Shown here in pieces: positions 1-8,462 of a stretch of DNA of 64,000 nt. The notes beneath the pieces were generated by a model, which was not told the DNA's origin, did not search any database, and saw only the letters and a list, made by a program, of their open reading frames with translations. This stretch comes from JAUIET01 sp964352475 (lineage in GTDB: Bacteria > Pseudomonadota > Gammaproteobacteria > Pseudomonadales > JAUIET01): contig CAYGSL010000002.1 of the NCBI GenBank assembly GCA_964352475.1, forward strand, positions 1 to 64,000, given 5' to 3'. Each line of letters starts with the position of its first letter. Positions within the stretch are counted from its first letter, which is position 1. Both the position numbers and the translations under genes were made by a program.

Positions 1-335
1 TCAGAGGCTTTTTGCGCCAACTCTTGCTCGGCTGCTTTTTGTGCTTCTTCTGCAGCTGCTTCGTCTACATCATCGGCGCGAATGGCGGTGTCGGCGAGCA
101 CGGAAACCGTTTGGCTTTGCACTTCCAGAAAACCGCCGGAGGCGTAATAGATTTGCTCTTCGCCACCTTGCACGGTAATGCGGATGGGGCCAGGGCTTAA
201 GCGGGTCAGCAAGGGCGCGTGACCAGGGTATATCCCTAGCTCACCGCTGATGCCGGTTGCCGAAAGCACTTCCACCAGGCCGGAGAAAATTTCTTCCTCC
301 GCGCTGACGATGTCGCAATGTACTGTCATAGCCAT
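1..335 (-). CDS. atpC: F1Fo ATP synthase epsilon subunit, 3' end cut off by the window
   Basis: This is the epsilon subunit of the F1 sector, which links the gamma shaft to the c-ring and inhibits ATP hydrolysis. Reading the minus strand from ATG at 335 gives about 111 residues before the window edge. The protein opens MAMTVHCDIVSAEEEIFSG and contains GELGIYPGHAPLLT, both typical of the family's N-terminal beta sandwich, followed by the start of an Ala/Glu/Lys-rich helical tail. A second ATG lies at 329, but the MAMT start matches the usual family start. It is the last gene of the atp operon, 22 bp after atpD. Its stop codon is outside the window. Confidence 0.93.
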   Translation of the reverse strand, partial: MAMTVHCDIVSAEEEIFSGLVEVLSATGISGELGIYPGHAPLLTRLSPGPIRITVQGGEEQIYYASGGFLEVQSQTVSVLADTAIRADDVDEAAAEEAQKAAEQELAQKAS

Positions 336-357
336 ATTCGTTACCTGTCAGGCAAGC

Positions 358-1755
358 TTACATGCTGCCGGCTTTCTCAACCGCCTCATCAATGCCACCT
401 ACCATGTAGAAGGCTTGCTCAGGCAAGTTGTCGTATTCTCCGTCCAATATGCCTTTAAATGCAGCGATCGTGTCTTTAAGTGTCACGTACTTACCAGGCG
501 AGCCGGTGAAGATTTCGGCCACGAAGAATGGCTGCGATAAGAAACGCTGAATCTTACGTGCGCGAGATACAGTCTGCTTATCTTCTTCAGACAATTCATC
601 CATACCCAAGATGGCGATAATGTCTTTCAATTCCTTATAACGCTGCAGTACGGATTGTACACCGCGAGCTACGTCGTAGTGTTCCTGGCCAATGACCAGA
701 GGGTCCAGCATTCGAGACGTGGAGTCCAGTGGGTCAACCGCAGGGTAAATACCCAGTTCGGCGATTTGACGCGACAGTACCAGGGTGGCGTCCAAGTGAG
801 CAAACGTCGTGGCTGGTGAGGGGTCAGTCAAGTCATCCGCCGGCACGTATACCGCCTGGAATGAGGTGATAGAACCGGTCTTGGTTGAGGTGATGCGCTC
901 TTGCAGAGCACCCATCTCTTCCGCCAGGGTTGGCTGGTAGCCCACCGCTGAAGGCATACGGCCCAGCAGTGCTGAACACTCGGTGCCCGCCAATGTATAA
1001 CGATAGATGTTGTCAACGAACAGCAATACGTCACGACCTTCATCACGGAATTTCTCCGCCATGGTCAGTCCGGTCAATGCCACGCGCAGTCTGTTACCGG
1101 GTGGCTCGTTCATCTGGCCGTAGACCATGGCCACTTTTGATTTCGAGAACTCCTCAACGTTTACAACACCAGACTCCTGCATTTCGTAGTAGAAGTCGTT
1201 ACCTTCACGAGTTCGTTCACCCACACCGGCAAATACCGACAAACCGGAGTGCGCTGTTGCGATGTTGTTGATCAATTCCATCAGCGTTACGGTTTTACCA
1301 ACACCCGCACCACCAAACAGACCAATCTTACCGCCTTTGGCGATCGGCATAATCAGGTCAACAACCTTGATACCGGTTTCCAGCAGTTCAACGCTGGCCG
1401 CTTGCTCTTCGTAGCTTGGCGGATCGCGGTGAATCGGCATGCGCTCTTGCTCGCCGATTGGGCCTTTTTCATCAATAGGGTTGCCTAACACATCCATGAT
1501 GCGACCGAGTGTTTCAATACCTACGGGTACTGACAGTGCTGCACCGGTGTTATCAACCACCAGGCCGCGCTTAACACCTTCGGTTGAGCCCATGGCAATG
1601 GTGCGCACAATGCCGTCGCCAAGTTGCTGCTGAACTTCCAGCACCAGCTCTTTGCCGTCAACATTTAGGGCGTCATAGACATTGGGTACGGCTTCGCGGT
1701 CAAATTCCACGTCGATAACAGCACCAATGACTTGAACGATACGTCCGCTACTCAT
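358..1755 (-). CDS. atpD: F1Fo ATP synthase beta subunit
   Basis: This is the catalytic subunit of the F1 head, which makes ATP from ADP and phosphate. The 465-residue length is normal. The P-loop GGAGVGKT is at about 148-155, the catalytic glutamate region GERTREG at about 179-185, and the Walker B aspartate in LLFVDN at about 247. The stretch ALLGRMPSAVGYQPTL is also typical. It lies between atpG and atpC on the minus strand. The 185-bp spacer from atpG is unusually long for this operon and holds a palindromic element at 1820-1925. Confidence 0.98.
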   Translation of the reverse strand: MSSGRIVQVIGAVIDVEFDREAVPNVYDALNVDGKELVLEVQQQLGDGIVRTIAMGSTEGVKRGLVVDNTGAALSVPVGIETLGRIMDVLGNPIDEKGPIGEQERMPIHRDPPSYEEQAASVELLETGIKVVDLIMPIAKGGKIGLFGGAGVGKTVTLMELINNIATAHSGLSVFAGVGERTREGNDFYYEMQESGVVNVEEFSKSKVAMVYGQMNEPPGNRLRVALTGLTMAEKFRDEGRDVLLFVDNIYRYTLAGTECSALLGRMPSAVGYQPTLAEEMGALQERITSTKTGSITSFQAVYVPADDLTDPSPATTFAHLDATLVLSRQIAELGIYPAVDPLDSTSRMLDPLVIGQEHYDVARGVQSVLQRYKELKDIIAILGMDELSEEDKQTVSRARKIQRFLSQPFFVAEIFTGSPGKYVTLKDTIAAFKGILDGEYDNLPEQAFYMVGGIDEAVEKAGSM

Positions 1756-1819
1756 CTGTTGTGTCCTCTTTCATTAACACGTAACTTCTTTGGAAACTGT
1801 TATAGGCAGTTTCGTTCTC

Positions 1820-1925
1820 GGAGATGCGCTGATCACTTTTACAGACACGCCGTGAACCCATCCATGGGGGCTCGTTGAAAAGGTCCCTCTTTTCAACGGT
1901 CTGTAAAAGCGATCAGCACATCTCC
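1820..1925. repeat. Palindromic intergenic element between atpG and atpD
   Basis: A left arm at 1820-1846 and a right arm at 1899-1925 are inverted copies of each other, matching at 25 of 27 positions. Within the 52-bp centre is a second, perfect hairpin: a 10-bp stem (1873-1882 with 1889-1898) and a 6-nt loop. The centre also has the palindromic core CCATCCATGG near 1857-1867. There is no coding potential and no T-run that would make it a plain terminator. It sits inside the transcribed atp operon, so it would fold in the mRNA. The element at 13769-13880 has the same arm length and a related core. Confidence 0.8.
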
Positions 1926-1940
1926 TCTGTTCTTTGAGCG

Positions 1941-2810
1941 TCAGCTTACAGCCGCCGCACCACTAACAATCTCAGACAATTCCTGCGTAATCGCAGTTTG
2001 TCGTGCTTTGTTGTAAATCAATTGCAGTTCGTCAATCAGGTCGCCTGCGTTTTCAGTCGCATTCTTCATGGCGATCATTCGTGCTGCTTGCTCACAGGCC
2101 AGGTTTTCAACCGCGCCCTGATACACCTGGCTCTCGATAAATCGGCCAAGCAGGTCAGTCAGCAATTCGTTTGCATCATCGGGTTCGTAAATATAATCCC
2201 AATGCGCTTTTTTCATGTCTTCGTCGTCGGCCGGTGGAAGAGGCAGTAACTGCTCTACGGTAGGCTGCTGAGTCATGGTGTTCACAAACTTGTTGCTCAC
2301 CAGATACAGTTTGTCGAGCTTGCCTTCATCGAAAGCATCTAACATAACTTTTACAGCACCAATCAGGTCGGCGACTTGCGGTGCATCACCCAGATCACGG
2401 GTTGAAGCTACTACGTTGCCACCTACGCTGTTGAAAAAGCCTTGGGCTTTTCCGCCAATCAAGGCTAAGTCCACTTCCACATCTTGCGCAGACCATTCCT
2501 GCATAGACATGATGGCGGTTTTAAACGTGTTGATGTTCAAGCCACCACACAAACCACGGTCGCTGGACACGATGATGTAGCCCGCGCGTTTTACGTCACG
2601 CTCGTCCAGGTAGGGATGTTTGAATTCCGCGTTAGACAAAGCAATATGACTAACCACTGAGCGAATGTGCTGGGCATACGGCTTACCGGCCTGCATGCGG
2701 TCCTGCGCTTTGCGCATTTTGCTTGCTGCCACCATTTCCATCGCGCTGGTAATTTTTTGCGTACTACCAATGCTCGCGATTTTGGTGCGTATTTCTTTTC
2801 CGACCGCCAT
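1941..2810 (-). CDS. atpG: F1Fo ATP synthase gamma subunit
   Basis: This is the central rotating shaft of F1. The 289-residue length is normal. The N-terminal helix has the family pattern (KEIRTKIASIGSTQKITSAM, residues about 5-24) and the C-terminal helix carries the expected KNATENAGDLIDELQ and YNKARQTAITQEL. The middle Rossmann-like domain includes SSDRGLCGGLN at about 82-92. The gene follows atpA by 61 bp on the minus strand. Confidence 0.98.
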   Translation of the reverse strand: MAVGKEIRTKIASIGSTQKITSAMEMVAASKMRKAQDRMQAGKPYAQHIRSVVSHIALSNAEFKHPYLDERDVKRAGYIIVSSDRGLCGGLNINTFKTAIMSMQEWSAQDVEVDLALIGGKAQGFFNSVGGNVVASTRDLGDAPQVADLIGAVKVMLDAFDEGKLDKLYLVSNKFVNTMTQQPTVEQLLPLPPADDEDMKKAHWDYIYEPDDANELLTDLLGRFIESQVYQGAVENLACEQAARMIAMKNATENAGDLIDELQLIYNKARQTAITQELSEIVSGAAAVS

Positions 2811-2871
2811 TCTTTCTGTTCTCCGCTGTTAAGCCGTCTCTTTAGCCGCGTCTAAGACGAGGGCTTGTTGC

Positions 2872-4416
2872 TTACCAGGTTTGAGTCGATACGAACTTGT
2901 CCATTGCTTCCTTTAATGTGGCCGCAATGTCGTCGTCGTAGTTACCGGAATCATTGATGTTACTCATCAACTCACCGTATGTGCTGTTCATGTAGGAGTG
3001 CAGCGCACCTTCAAAGTCTGCAATCTTATCGACGCTAACTTCTTTCAGGTAACCTTCGTTAGCGGCATACAGGCTCACAGCCATTTCGCCCACTGATAAA
3101 GGCGAGTACTGCTTCTGCTTCATAAGCTCGGTTACGCGCTCACCGTGATCAAGCTGGGCCTTGGTGGCTTCATCAAGATCAGAGGCAAACTGCGAGAAGG
3201 CCGCCAATTCCCTATACTGCGCCAGTGCGGTACGAATACCACCGGCCAGTTTCTTAATTGCTTTGGTTTGCGCAGAACCGCCCACACGAGATACCGACAA
3301 ACCGGCGTTAATCGCAGGGCGTGTGCCTGAGTTAAACAAGTCCGTTTCCAGGAAAATCTGGCCGTCTGTAATCGAAATTACGTTAGTCGGTACGAACGCA
3401 GATACGTCACCGGCTTGCGTTTCAATAACAGGCAGTGCTGTTAGTGATCCGGTTTTGCCTTTCACTTCACCGTTGGTGAATTTCTCAACGTAGTCGGCGT
3501 TTACACGCGCGGCACGCTCCAGCAAACGGGAGTGCAAGTAGAATACGTCACCAGGGTAGGCTTCACGACCTGGTGGTCTGCGCAGCAACAATGAAATCTG
3601 ACGATACGCCCAGGCTTGCTTGGTCAAATCATCGTAAATAATCAGAGCGTCTTCGCCGCGGTCACGGTAGTACTCGCCCATGGTGCAACCGGAAAACGGT
3701 GCCAGGTATTGCATAGACGCTGGATCAGATGCGCCGGCCATAACAATGGTAGTGTGTTCCATTGCTCCGTGCTCTTCAAGCTTACGCACAATTGACGCAA
3801 CCGATGATTGCTTCTGGCCAATCGCTACGTAGATACACTTAATGCCAGTGCCTTTCTGGTTGATGATGGCGTCAATCGCGATGGCTGTTTTACCAATCTG
3901 ACGGTCACCAATAATCAATTCGCGCTGACCGCGGCCAATTGGCACCATGGCGTCAATCGCTTTCAAACCAATTTGAACAGGCTGATCAACCGACTGTCTG
4001 GCAATAACACCAGGTGCTACTTTCTCAACGGCGTCGTTCATAGTGGCGTTGATTGGGCCTTTACCATCTAACGGGCTACCCAAGGCGTCTACCACACGGC
4101 CTTCCAGAGCCGGACCTACCGGTACTTCCAGAATACGGCCTGTGCAGCGGCAAGTTTGCCCTTCGCGCAGCACTTTATAGTCGCCCAGAACAACCGCGCC
4201 TACTGAGTCGCGTTCCAGGTTCAGCGCCATTCCGTAAATGCCACCTTCAAACTCGACCATTTCCCCGTACATCACATCGGCCAGGCCGTGGATGCGGATA
4301 ATACCGTCGGAAACGCTGACAATAGTGCCTTCGTTCTGTGCTTCAGTAGCAACATCAAGCTGATCAATACGTTGTTTGATGATCTCGCTGATTTCTGCTG
4401 GATTCAGCTGTTGCAT
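2872..4416 (-). CDS. atpA: F1Fo ATP synthase alpha subunit
   Basis: This non-catalytic nucleotide-binding subunit alternates with beta in the F1 head. It has 514 residues, about the usual 513. The P-loop GDRQIGKT is at about 170-177. The segment GLSVSRVGGSAQ near residue 370 carries the arginine that completes the neighbouring catalytic site in this family. It lies 58 bp downstream of atpH and 61 bp upstream of atpG. Confidence 0.98.
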   Translation of the reverse strand: MQQLNPAEISEIIKQRIDQLDVATEAQNEGTIVSVSDGIIRIHGLADVMYGEMVEFEGGIYGMALNLERDSVGAVVLGDYKVLREGQTCRCTGRILEVPVGPALEGRVVDALGSPLDGKGPINATMNDAVEKVAPGVIARQSVDQPVQIGLKAIDAMVPIGRGQRELIIGDRQIGKTAIAIDAIINQKGTGIKCIYVAIGQKQSSVASIVRKLEEHGAMEHTTIVMAGASDPASMQYLAPFSGCTMGEYYRDRGEDALIIYDDLTKQAWAYRQISLLLRRPPGREAYPGDVFYLHSRLLERAARVNADYVEKFTNGEVKGKTGSLTALPVIETQAGDVSAFVPTNVISITDGQIFLETDLFNSGTRPAINAGLSVSRVGGSAQTKAIKKLAGGIRTALAQYRELAAFSQFASDLDEATKAQLDHGERVTELMKQKQYSPLSVGEMAVSLYAANEGYLKEVSVDKIADFEGALHSYMNSTYGELMSNINDSGNYDDDIAATLKEAMDKFVSTQTW

Positions 4417-4474
4417 TCTTAAATCCTCTACCGTTAAACGTTAGGTGTGTTCGTTACTGAGTCGTAGGTTTACC

Positions 4475-5011
4475 CTAAGACCCCATGGCTTCCGCCAGTT
4501 TTCCAAGCTTGCCGCGTACTGAGTCGTCGATCACCAAATCGCCGGCACGAATTAATACGCCGCCTAACAATTCTTTATCAACCTTGCTAACCACGTTAAC
4601 ACTGCGGTCCAGCTTCTTTTGCAAAGCGTCTGCCAGGCGCTGCTCTGAAGCCGGATCAACCTCAAACGCAGATGTTATTTCAACATCTACTGTGCGCTCG
4701 CGATTGGCCTTGAACTCTTCAAACTGACTGGCTACTTCTGGCAATAAACCCAAGCGGCCATTTTCCGCCAGTAGCTTCACCAGGTTTTGCATTTTTGCGT
4801 CCAGGGCGTCGCCACACACAGTAATCACTGCGCTGGCTTGCTGCTCTGCCGTCAATGCCGGAGAGCTGCACAACACCTTTACCTTGTCGATCTGCGACAC
4901 AGCGCTGAGCAATTGCAGGCCCTCAGACCAGCTCTGCACGCTGTCACTTGTCACAGCCTGATCAAAGGCGGCGCGCGCATAGGGGCGGGACAGTGTTGCT
5001 AGTTCAGCCAT
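4475..5011 (-). CDS. atpH: F1Fo ATP synthase delta subunit
   Basis: This peripheral-stalk subunit joins the top of F1 to the b subunits. It has 178 residues, as expected. The N-terminal part, starting LSRPYARAAFDQA, is the conserved alpha-helical OSCP-like domain. The C-terminal part contains the typical VDKELLGGVLIRAGDLVIDD. It starts 9 bp after the end of atpF. Confidence 0.97.
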   Translation of the reverse strand: MAELATLSRPYARAAFDQAVTSDSVQSWSEGLQLLSAVSQIDKVKVLCSSPALTAEQQASAVITVCGDALDAKMQNLVKLLAENGRLGLLPEVASQFEEFKANRERTVDVEITSAFEVDPASEQRLADALQKKLDRSVNVVSKVDKELLGGVLIRAGDLVIDDSVRGKLGKLAEAMGS

Positions 5012-5020
5012 GCGCTTTCC

Positions 5021-5491
5021 CTACAAATCCGCTGCGAGTTTGTCGAGCATTTGCTGATGCGCGCTTTGATCAACAGACGATTGCAGAATTTTCTCAGCAC
5101 CGGTGACCGCAAGCGTGGCCACTTTGGCCCGCAAGTCTTCACGTGCGCGGTTGTATTCCTGCTCAATCTCGGCTTGAGCGGCTTCCTTAATACGGTCGCC
5201 CTCAACACGTGCCTGATCTTTCGCTTCATCAACAATCTGGCTGGCGCGCTTGTTGGCTGCCTCAATAATGCCAGACGCTTCTACTTTGGCGTCACGCAAC
5301 TTATCGGCTGCGCTGTTTTGCGCAAGCTGCAAGTCGTTTTGGGCACGTTCGGCGGCGCTTAAGCCGTCAGCAATTTCTTTCTGCCGCGCTTCCATCGCCT
5401 CGATAATGGGTGGCCATACGTGCTTACGGCATATCCACACAAAGATCGCAAAGCTGATGAGCTGCGCAAAAAGGGTAAGATTAATATTCAC
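5021..5491 (-). CDS. atpF: F1Fo ATP synthase b subunit
   Basis: This is the membrane-anchored peripheral-stalk subunit of the Fo sector. It has 156 residues. A single N-terminal membrane segment (LTLFAQLISFAIFVWICRKH, about 5-24) is followed by a long Ala/Glu/Lys/Arg-rich amphipathic helix that forms the stalk. Only one b gene is present, so the stalk is presumably a b2 homodimer. The order atpE-atpF-atpH is conserved. Confidence 0.97.
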   Translation of the reverse strand: MNINLTLFAQLISFAIFVWICRKHVWPPIIEAMEARQKEIADGLSAAERAQNDLQLAQNSAADKLRDAKVEASGIIEAANKRASQIVDEAKDQARVEGDRIKEAAQAEIEQEYNRAREDLRAKVATLAVTGAEKILQSSVDQSAHQQMLDKLAADL

Positions 5492-5564
5492 GTCTCTACC
5501 TCTTGCCTGGTTTGGAACTAAAAACAGTCACTGGTTTCACGCCTTACGCGCGAACAGTAAATGC

Positions 5565-5792
5565 TTAGAGAGCAAACAGGATGTAGAAGCCGATACCTAC
5601 GCCAATCATTGGCACAGCATCGACCAAGCCCATCATGATGAAGAACTGGGTGCGAAGCAGAGGAATCAGCTCAGGCTGACGTGCAGCACCTTCCAGGAAC
5701 TTACTTCCCAGAATACCCACACCGACGGCGGCGCCAACCGCGCCAAGACCCATGATCAGGGCGCCTGCCAGGGTAATAATTGATGCTTCCAT
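5565..5792 (-). CDS. atpE: F1Fo ATP synthase c subunit (proton-type ring subunit)
   Basis: This 75-residue hairpin protein forms the rotor ring. Two glycine- and alanine-rich membrane helices flank the polar loop ARQPE (about 37-41). The ion-carrying aspartate is D58 in GLVDAVPM. The glutamine and glutamate/serine ligands of Na+-type c subunits are not present at the usual places, so a proton-driven enzyme is inferred. Confidence 0.98.
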   Translation of the reverse strand: MEASIITLAGALIMGLGAVGAAVGVGILGSKFLEGAARQPELIPLLRTQFFIMMGLVDAVPMIGVGIGFYILFAL

Positions 5793-5841
5793 TGTTTTCT
5801 CCTGTTAAGAGTCGAACGTTTTTGACAGCGTTAGCCGTCTT

Positions 5842-6699
5842 TTAGTGGTGATCGTAAGCCATGGCTAAATACACCACGGTCAGGATCATGAAAATAAATG
5901 CTTGCAGCGTAATAATCAGAATATGGAACAGAGCCCACGGCACTGATAAAGTCCATTGCAAGTAAAACGGTAGAAGGCTAATGATGATAAACACCATCTC
6001 GCCAGCGTACATGTTACCGAACAATCGCAGTGCCAGTGAGACAGGCTTGGCGATTAAACCCACCAGTTCCAGGAACAGGTTGAACGGCAGTGCCCATTTG
6101 GGCAGCGGCTGAAAGGCCAGCTCAGCGGCGAATCCGCCAACGCCTTTCTGCTTAATGCTGTAATAAAGAATAAGGATGAACACACCCAATGCCATACCGG
6201 CGGTGGCGTTTACGTCGGTGCTTGGCACTACCTTCATATACGGTATGCCAATCACTTGTGCTGCATAAGGAATCCAGTCGACGGGCACCAGGTCCATCAG
6301 GTTCTGCAGGAAAATCCACACAAACACGGTCAAACCAAGCGGTGCGATCCAGGGGTTTTTGTGGTGGAAAATGCTTTTTACGTTGTCGTCGATAAAATCT
6401 ACGATCATTTCAACGAAGTTTTGTGTACCGGCGGGTACACCTGTAGTGACATTGTCGGCCACTTTTTTGAAAATCCACAGAAACAGGCCGCCGAGGAAAA
6501 TAGACCAAAACATAGTGTCGACGTGAATGGCCATAAAGCCCATGTCGGCGGCTTCCGTAGCGCCGTGCGCTATGGTCCAGGTAGCCGACTCCAATACTTC
6601 ACCGTCGTAACGCTCATAACCTTCCGGCAACTTGCCAAATGTCAGGTTCTGCAGATGGTGTTGGATATATTCGGTCGATGTTTGGTTATCACCCGCCAT
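5842..6699 (-). CDS. atpB: F1Fo ATP synthase a subunit
   Basis: This is the stator subunit of Fo that forms the proton half-channels beside the c-ring. It has 285 residues and several hydrophobic segments. The essential arginine is in SLALRLFGNMYAGEM, and the C-terminal helix LQAFIFMILTVVYLAMA is conserved. The gene is followed by atpE on the minus strand and preceded by atpI. Confidence 0.97.
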   Translation of the reverse strand: MAGDNQTSTEYIQHHLQNLTFGKLPEGYERYDGEVLESATWTIAHGATEAADMGFMAIHVDTMFWSIFLGGLFLWIFKKVADNVTTGVPAGTQNFVEMIVDFIDDNVKSIFHHKNPWIAPLGLTVFVWIFLQNLMDLVPVDWIPYAAQVIGIPYMKVVPSTDVNATAGMALGVFILILYYSIKQKGVGGFAAELAFQPLPKWALPFNLFLELVGLIAKPVSLALRLFGNMYAGEMVFIIISLLPFYLQWTLSVPWALFHILIITLQAFIFMILTVVYLAMAYDHH

Positions 6700-6735
6700 A
6701 TATAAGTCCGTCTCTAATACTCTTAAGCTCAGTGA

Positions 6736-7131
6736 TCATCGCTGCGTTAACAACAGCGCTGAACCTACCAAGCCACCCAATAAAACGCTGCCAAAGGCCG
6801 CGAAGACCACCCCATACTGCAGGGGTTGGCCAAATTTAAACACCGCCGCAAACAACAAGGCCGTGAACAATAACTTTCCCAATTCTGCCTGAATAAACCC
6901 GCCAACTACTTTGGCGGCTGACCGCGTTGCATTGTAAGCAAACGCCCGCCAGGCAAAATACGCGCTGGGTAACACCACTATCAGGCCACCCAGTAAAGCT
7001 GACTTAGCAGCTACTACACCGCCAAAACTCCAACCAATCCCGGCAGCCAACACTGTAATCAGTAGCTGCAAACCGACAACGCGGTGTGTGGGAGGTTTTC
7101 TGATACCTGCAGAACTGCGTACCAGAATCAT
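6736..7131 (-). CDS. atpI: ATP synthase assembly/accessory protein AtpI
   Basis: This small membrane protein is the first gene of the atp operon. In known systems AtpI helps assemble the c-ring and is not part of the final complex. Its 131 residues contain four hydrophobic segments, and FKFGQPLQYGVVFAAFG near the end resembles other gammaproteobacterial AtpI proteins. The call rests on size, topology and position. Homologues diverge quickly. Confidence 0.88.
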   Translation of the reverse strand: MILVRSSAGIRKPPTHRVVGLQLLITVLAAGIGWSFGGVVAAKSALLGGLIVVLPSAYFAWRAFAYNATRSAAKVVGGFIQAELGKLLFTALLFAAVFKFGQPLQYGVVFAAFGSVLLGGLVGSALLLTQR

Positions 7132-7181
7132 GGCCTTCGCCCCATAAGTCCCGTAAAAGGGAACCCGAAAAGTGCGCGCGA

Positions 7182-7210
7182 ATTATAGGGACTCTGGCCG
7201 TTCTAGGCAA
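7182..7210 (-). promoter_or_regulatory. Predicted sigma70-type promoter of the atp operon
   Basis: On the minus strand a TTGCCT box (7205-7210) is followed after exactly 17 bp by a perfect TATAAT (7182-7187). Transcription would begin near 7175, leaving a leader of about 45 nt before the atpI start at 7131. This is the only strong promoter match seen in the atpI-parB spacer. Confidence 0.75.
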
Positions 7211-7323
7211 CCACAGATGCAACATCTACTGCGGTACTTCTCACGCTTCCAAGCAATGGCTAGTAACCTCCCTGGTCTCAAACCTGTCGCTTTAGGCGAT
7301 TTTCAGTGTGGCACAGGTGATTA

Positions 7324-7348
7324 TAAAAACAATTACCTCACAGGTAAT
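7324..7348 (-). terminator. Rho-independent terminator after parB
   Basis: On the minus strand, 3 bases after the parB stop, ATTACCT (7342-7348) pairs perfectly with AGGTAAT (7332-7338) around a 3-nt loop. It is followed by a run of five T. This would end the mnmG-rsmG-parA-parB transcript and separate it from the atp operon. Confidence 0.8.
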
Positions 7349-7351
7349 GAA

Positions 7352-8445
7352 TCACTGTATGTGATCCAGTAGGCCTTCCAGCTCATCGAGCGTGTTGTAG
7401 GTGAACGTGACTGAGCCCTTGCCGTTGGCTTTATGATCAATCGCTACGGGCAGACCCACTTTCTCGCCAAGCTGTTGTTCCAGTCGAATAGTGTCGTTGG
7501 TTTTGCCGCCTTTCGCCTTTTTAGTGGCTGGTCCTTGCTGAATTTTTCTAACCAAAGCTTCGGTTTGACGCACTGATAAGCCTTGGGCAACTACTTTTCT
7601 GGCAGTTTCGCTTTGTGTGGCGCCGTCAAGTGCCAGCAACGCTTTGGCGTGGCCAAGTTCCAGGTCGCCGCGCTCAAGCAGGGTTCGCACGTCAAACTGC
7701 AATTGCATCAAACGCAGCAAATTACTTACCGCACTGCGCGATTTACCCACCGCATCGGCTATTTCCTGGTGGGTAAGATCAAATTCGCTCTGCAAGCGGG
7801 CCAAGGCCGTGGCTTCTTCCATGGCGTTCAGGTCTTCGCGCTGAATATTTTCAATCAACGCCATCGCAATGGCCGCGTCATCCGGCACGTCTTTAATCAG
7901 CACCGGAATGGTCTCCAGCCCCGCTTGCTGGCTGGCGCGCCAACGCCGTTCACCGGCAATAATCTCGTATTGCCCCATGCCCACCGAGCGCACAACAATA
8001 GGCTGCATCACGCCCTGTGCCTTGATAGAGGCCGCCAGTTCTTCCAAGGCTTCCGGGTGCATATCACGGCGCGGCTGGTACTCGCCGGGGCGAATCAGGT
8101 CGATGGGCATGTTCTGCAGTTCGGATTTGGCANNNNNNNNNNNNNNNNNNNNNNNNNNNNNNNNNNNNNNNNNNNNNNNNNNNNNNNNNNNNNNNNNNNN
8201 NNNNNNNNNNNNNNNNNNNNNNNNNNNNNNNNGTACTCGCCGGGGCGAATCAGGTCGATGGGCATGTTCTGCAGTTCGGATTTGGCAGTGGCATTACCGG
8301 AATCCGATGCGGGGGCTGATTCTGCAGTCTCAGCAGGCGTAGCGGCCTGAGTATTGCCTGGCGCCGGTTCGGCAACAGACGTGCTCTGACCACCGCCCAG
8401 CAGTGCGTCTAATCCGCGGCCCAGTCCTTTCTTCTTTGCTGCCAT
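7352..8445 (-). CDS. parB: Chromosome-partitioning protein ParB, split by an assembly gap
   Basis: ParB is the CTPase clamp that binds parS and spreads from it. The start codon at 8445 gives MAAKKKGLGRGLDALLGGG, the usual N-terminus that contacts ParA. The rest, from the gap to 7352, holds the CTP-binding segment GERRWRA, the NIQREDLN helix and a helix-turn-helix around HQEIADAVGKSRSAVSNLL. As written the frame is broken by 100 N. The 55 bases on either side of the gap are identical, and collapsing them gives one continuous reading frame of 312 residues, a normal ParB length. The gene follows parA by 17 bp. Two perfect parS sites lie within recF at 20423-20438 and 21053-21068. Confidence 0.93.
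8078..8287. other. 100-N assembly gap with an identical 55-bp overlap on both sides
   Basis: Bases 8133-8232 are N. The 55 bases before them (8078-8132) equal the 55 bases after them (8233-8287) exactly. Removing the Ns and one copy restores the ParB frame. Two contig ends that overlap by an assembler word length and were joined with a fixed-size gap would look like this. No real sequence is likely to be missing. Confidence 0.95.
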
Positions 8446-8462
8446 AAAAAATTCTCAGTGCC

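Noticed and set aside
5250..5783. A 177-codon plus-strand frame opposite atpF and atpE
   Set aside because: It is a shadow of two certain genes.
7352..8445. A truncated parB beside a second parB fragment, as if a duplication had occurred
   Set aside because: The duplicated 55 bp flank a run of Ns and merge into one intact gene, so this is an assembly effect.
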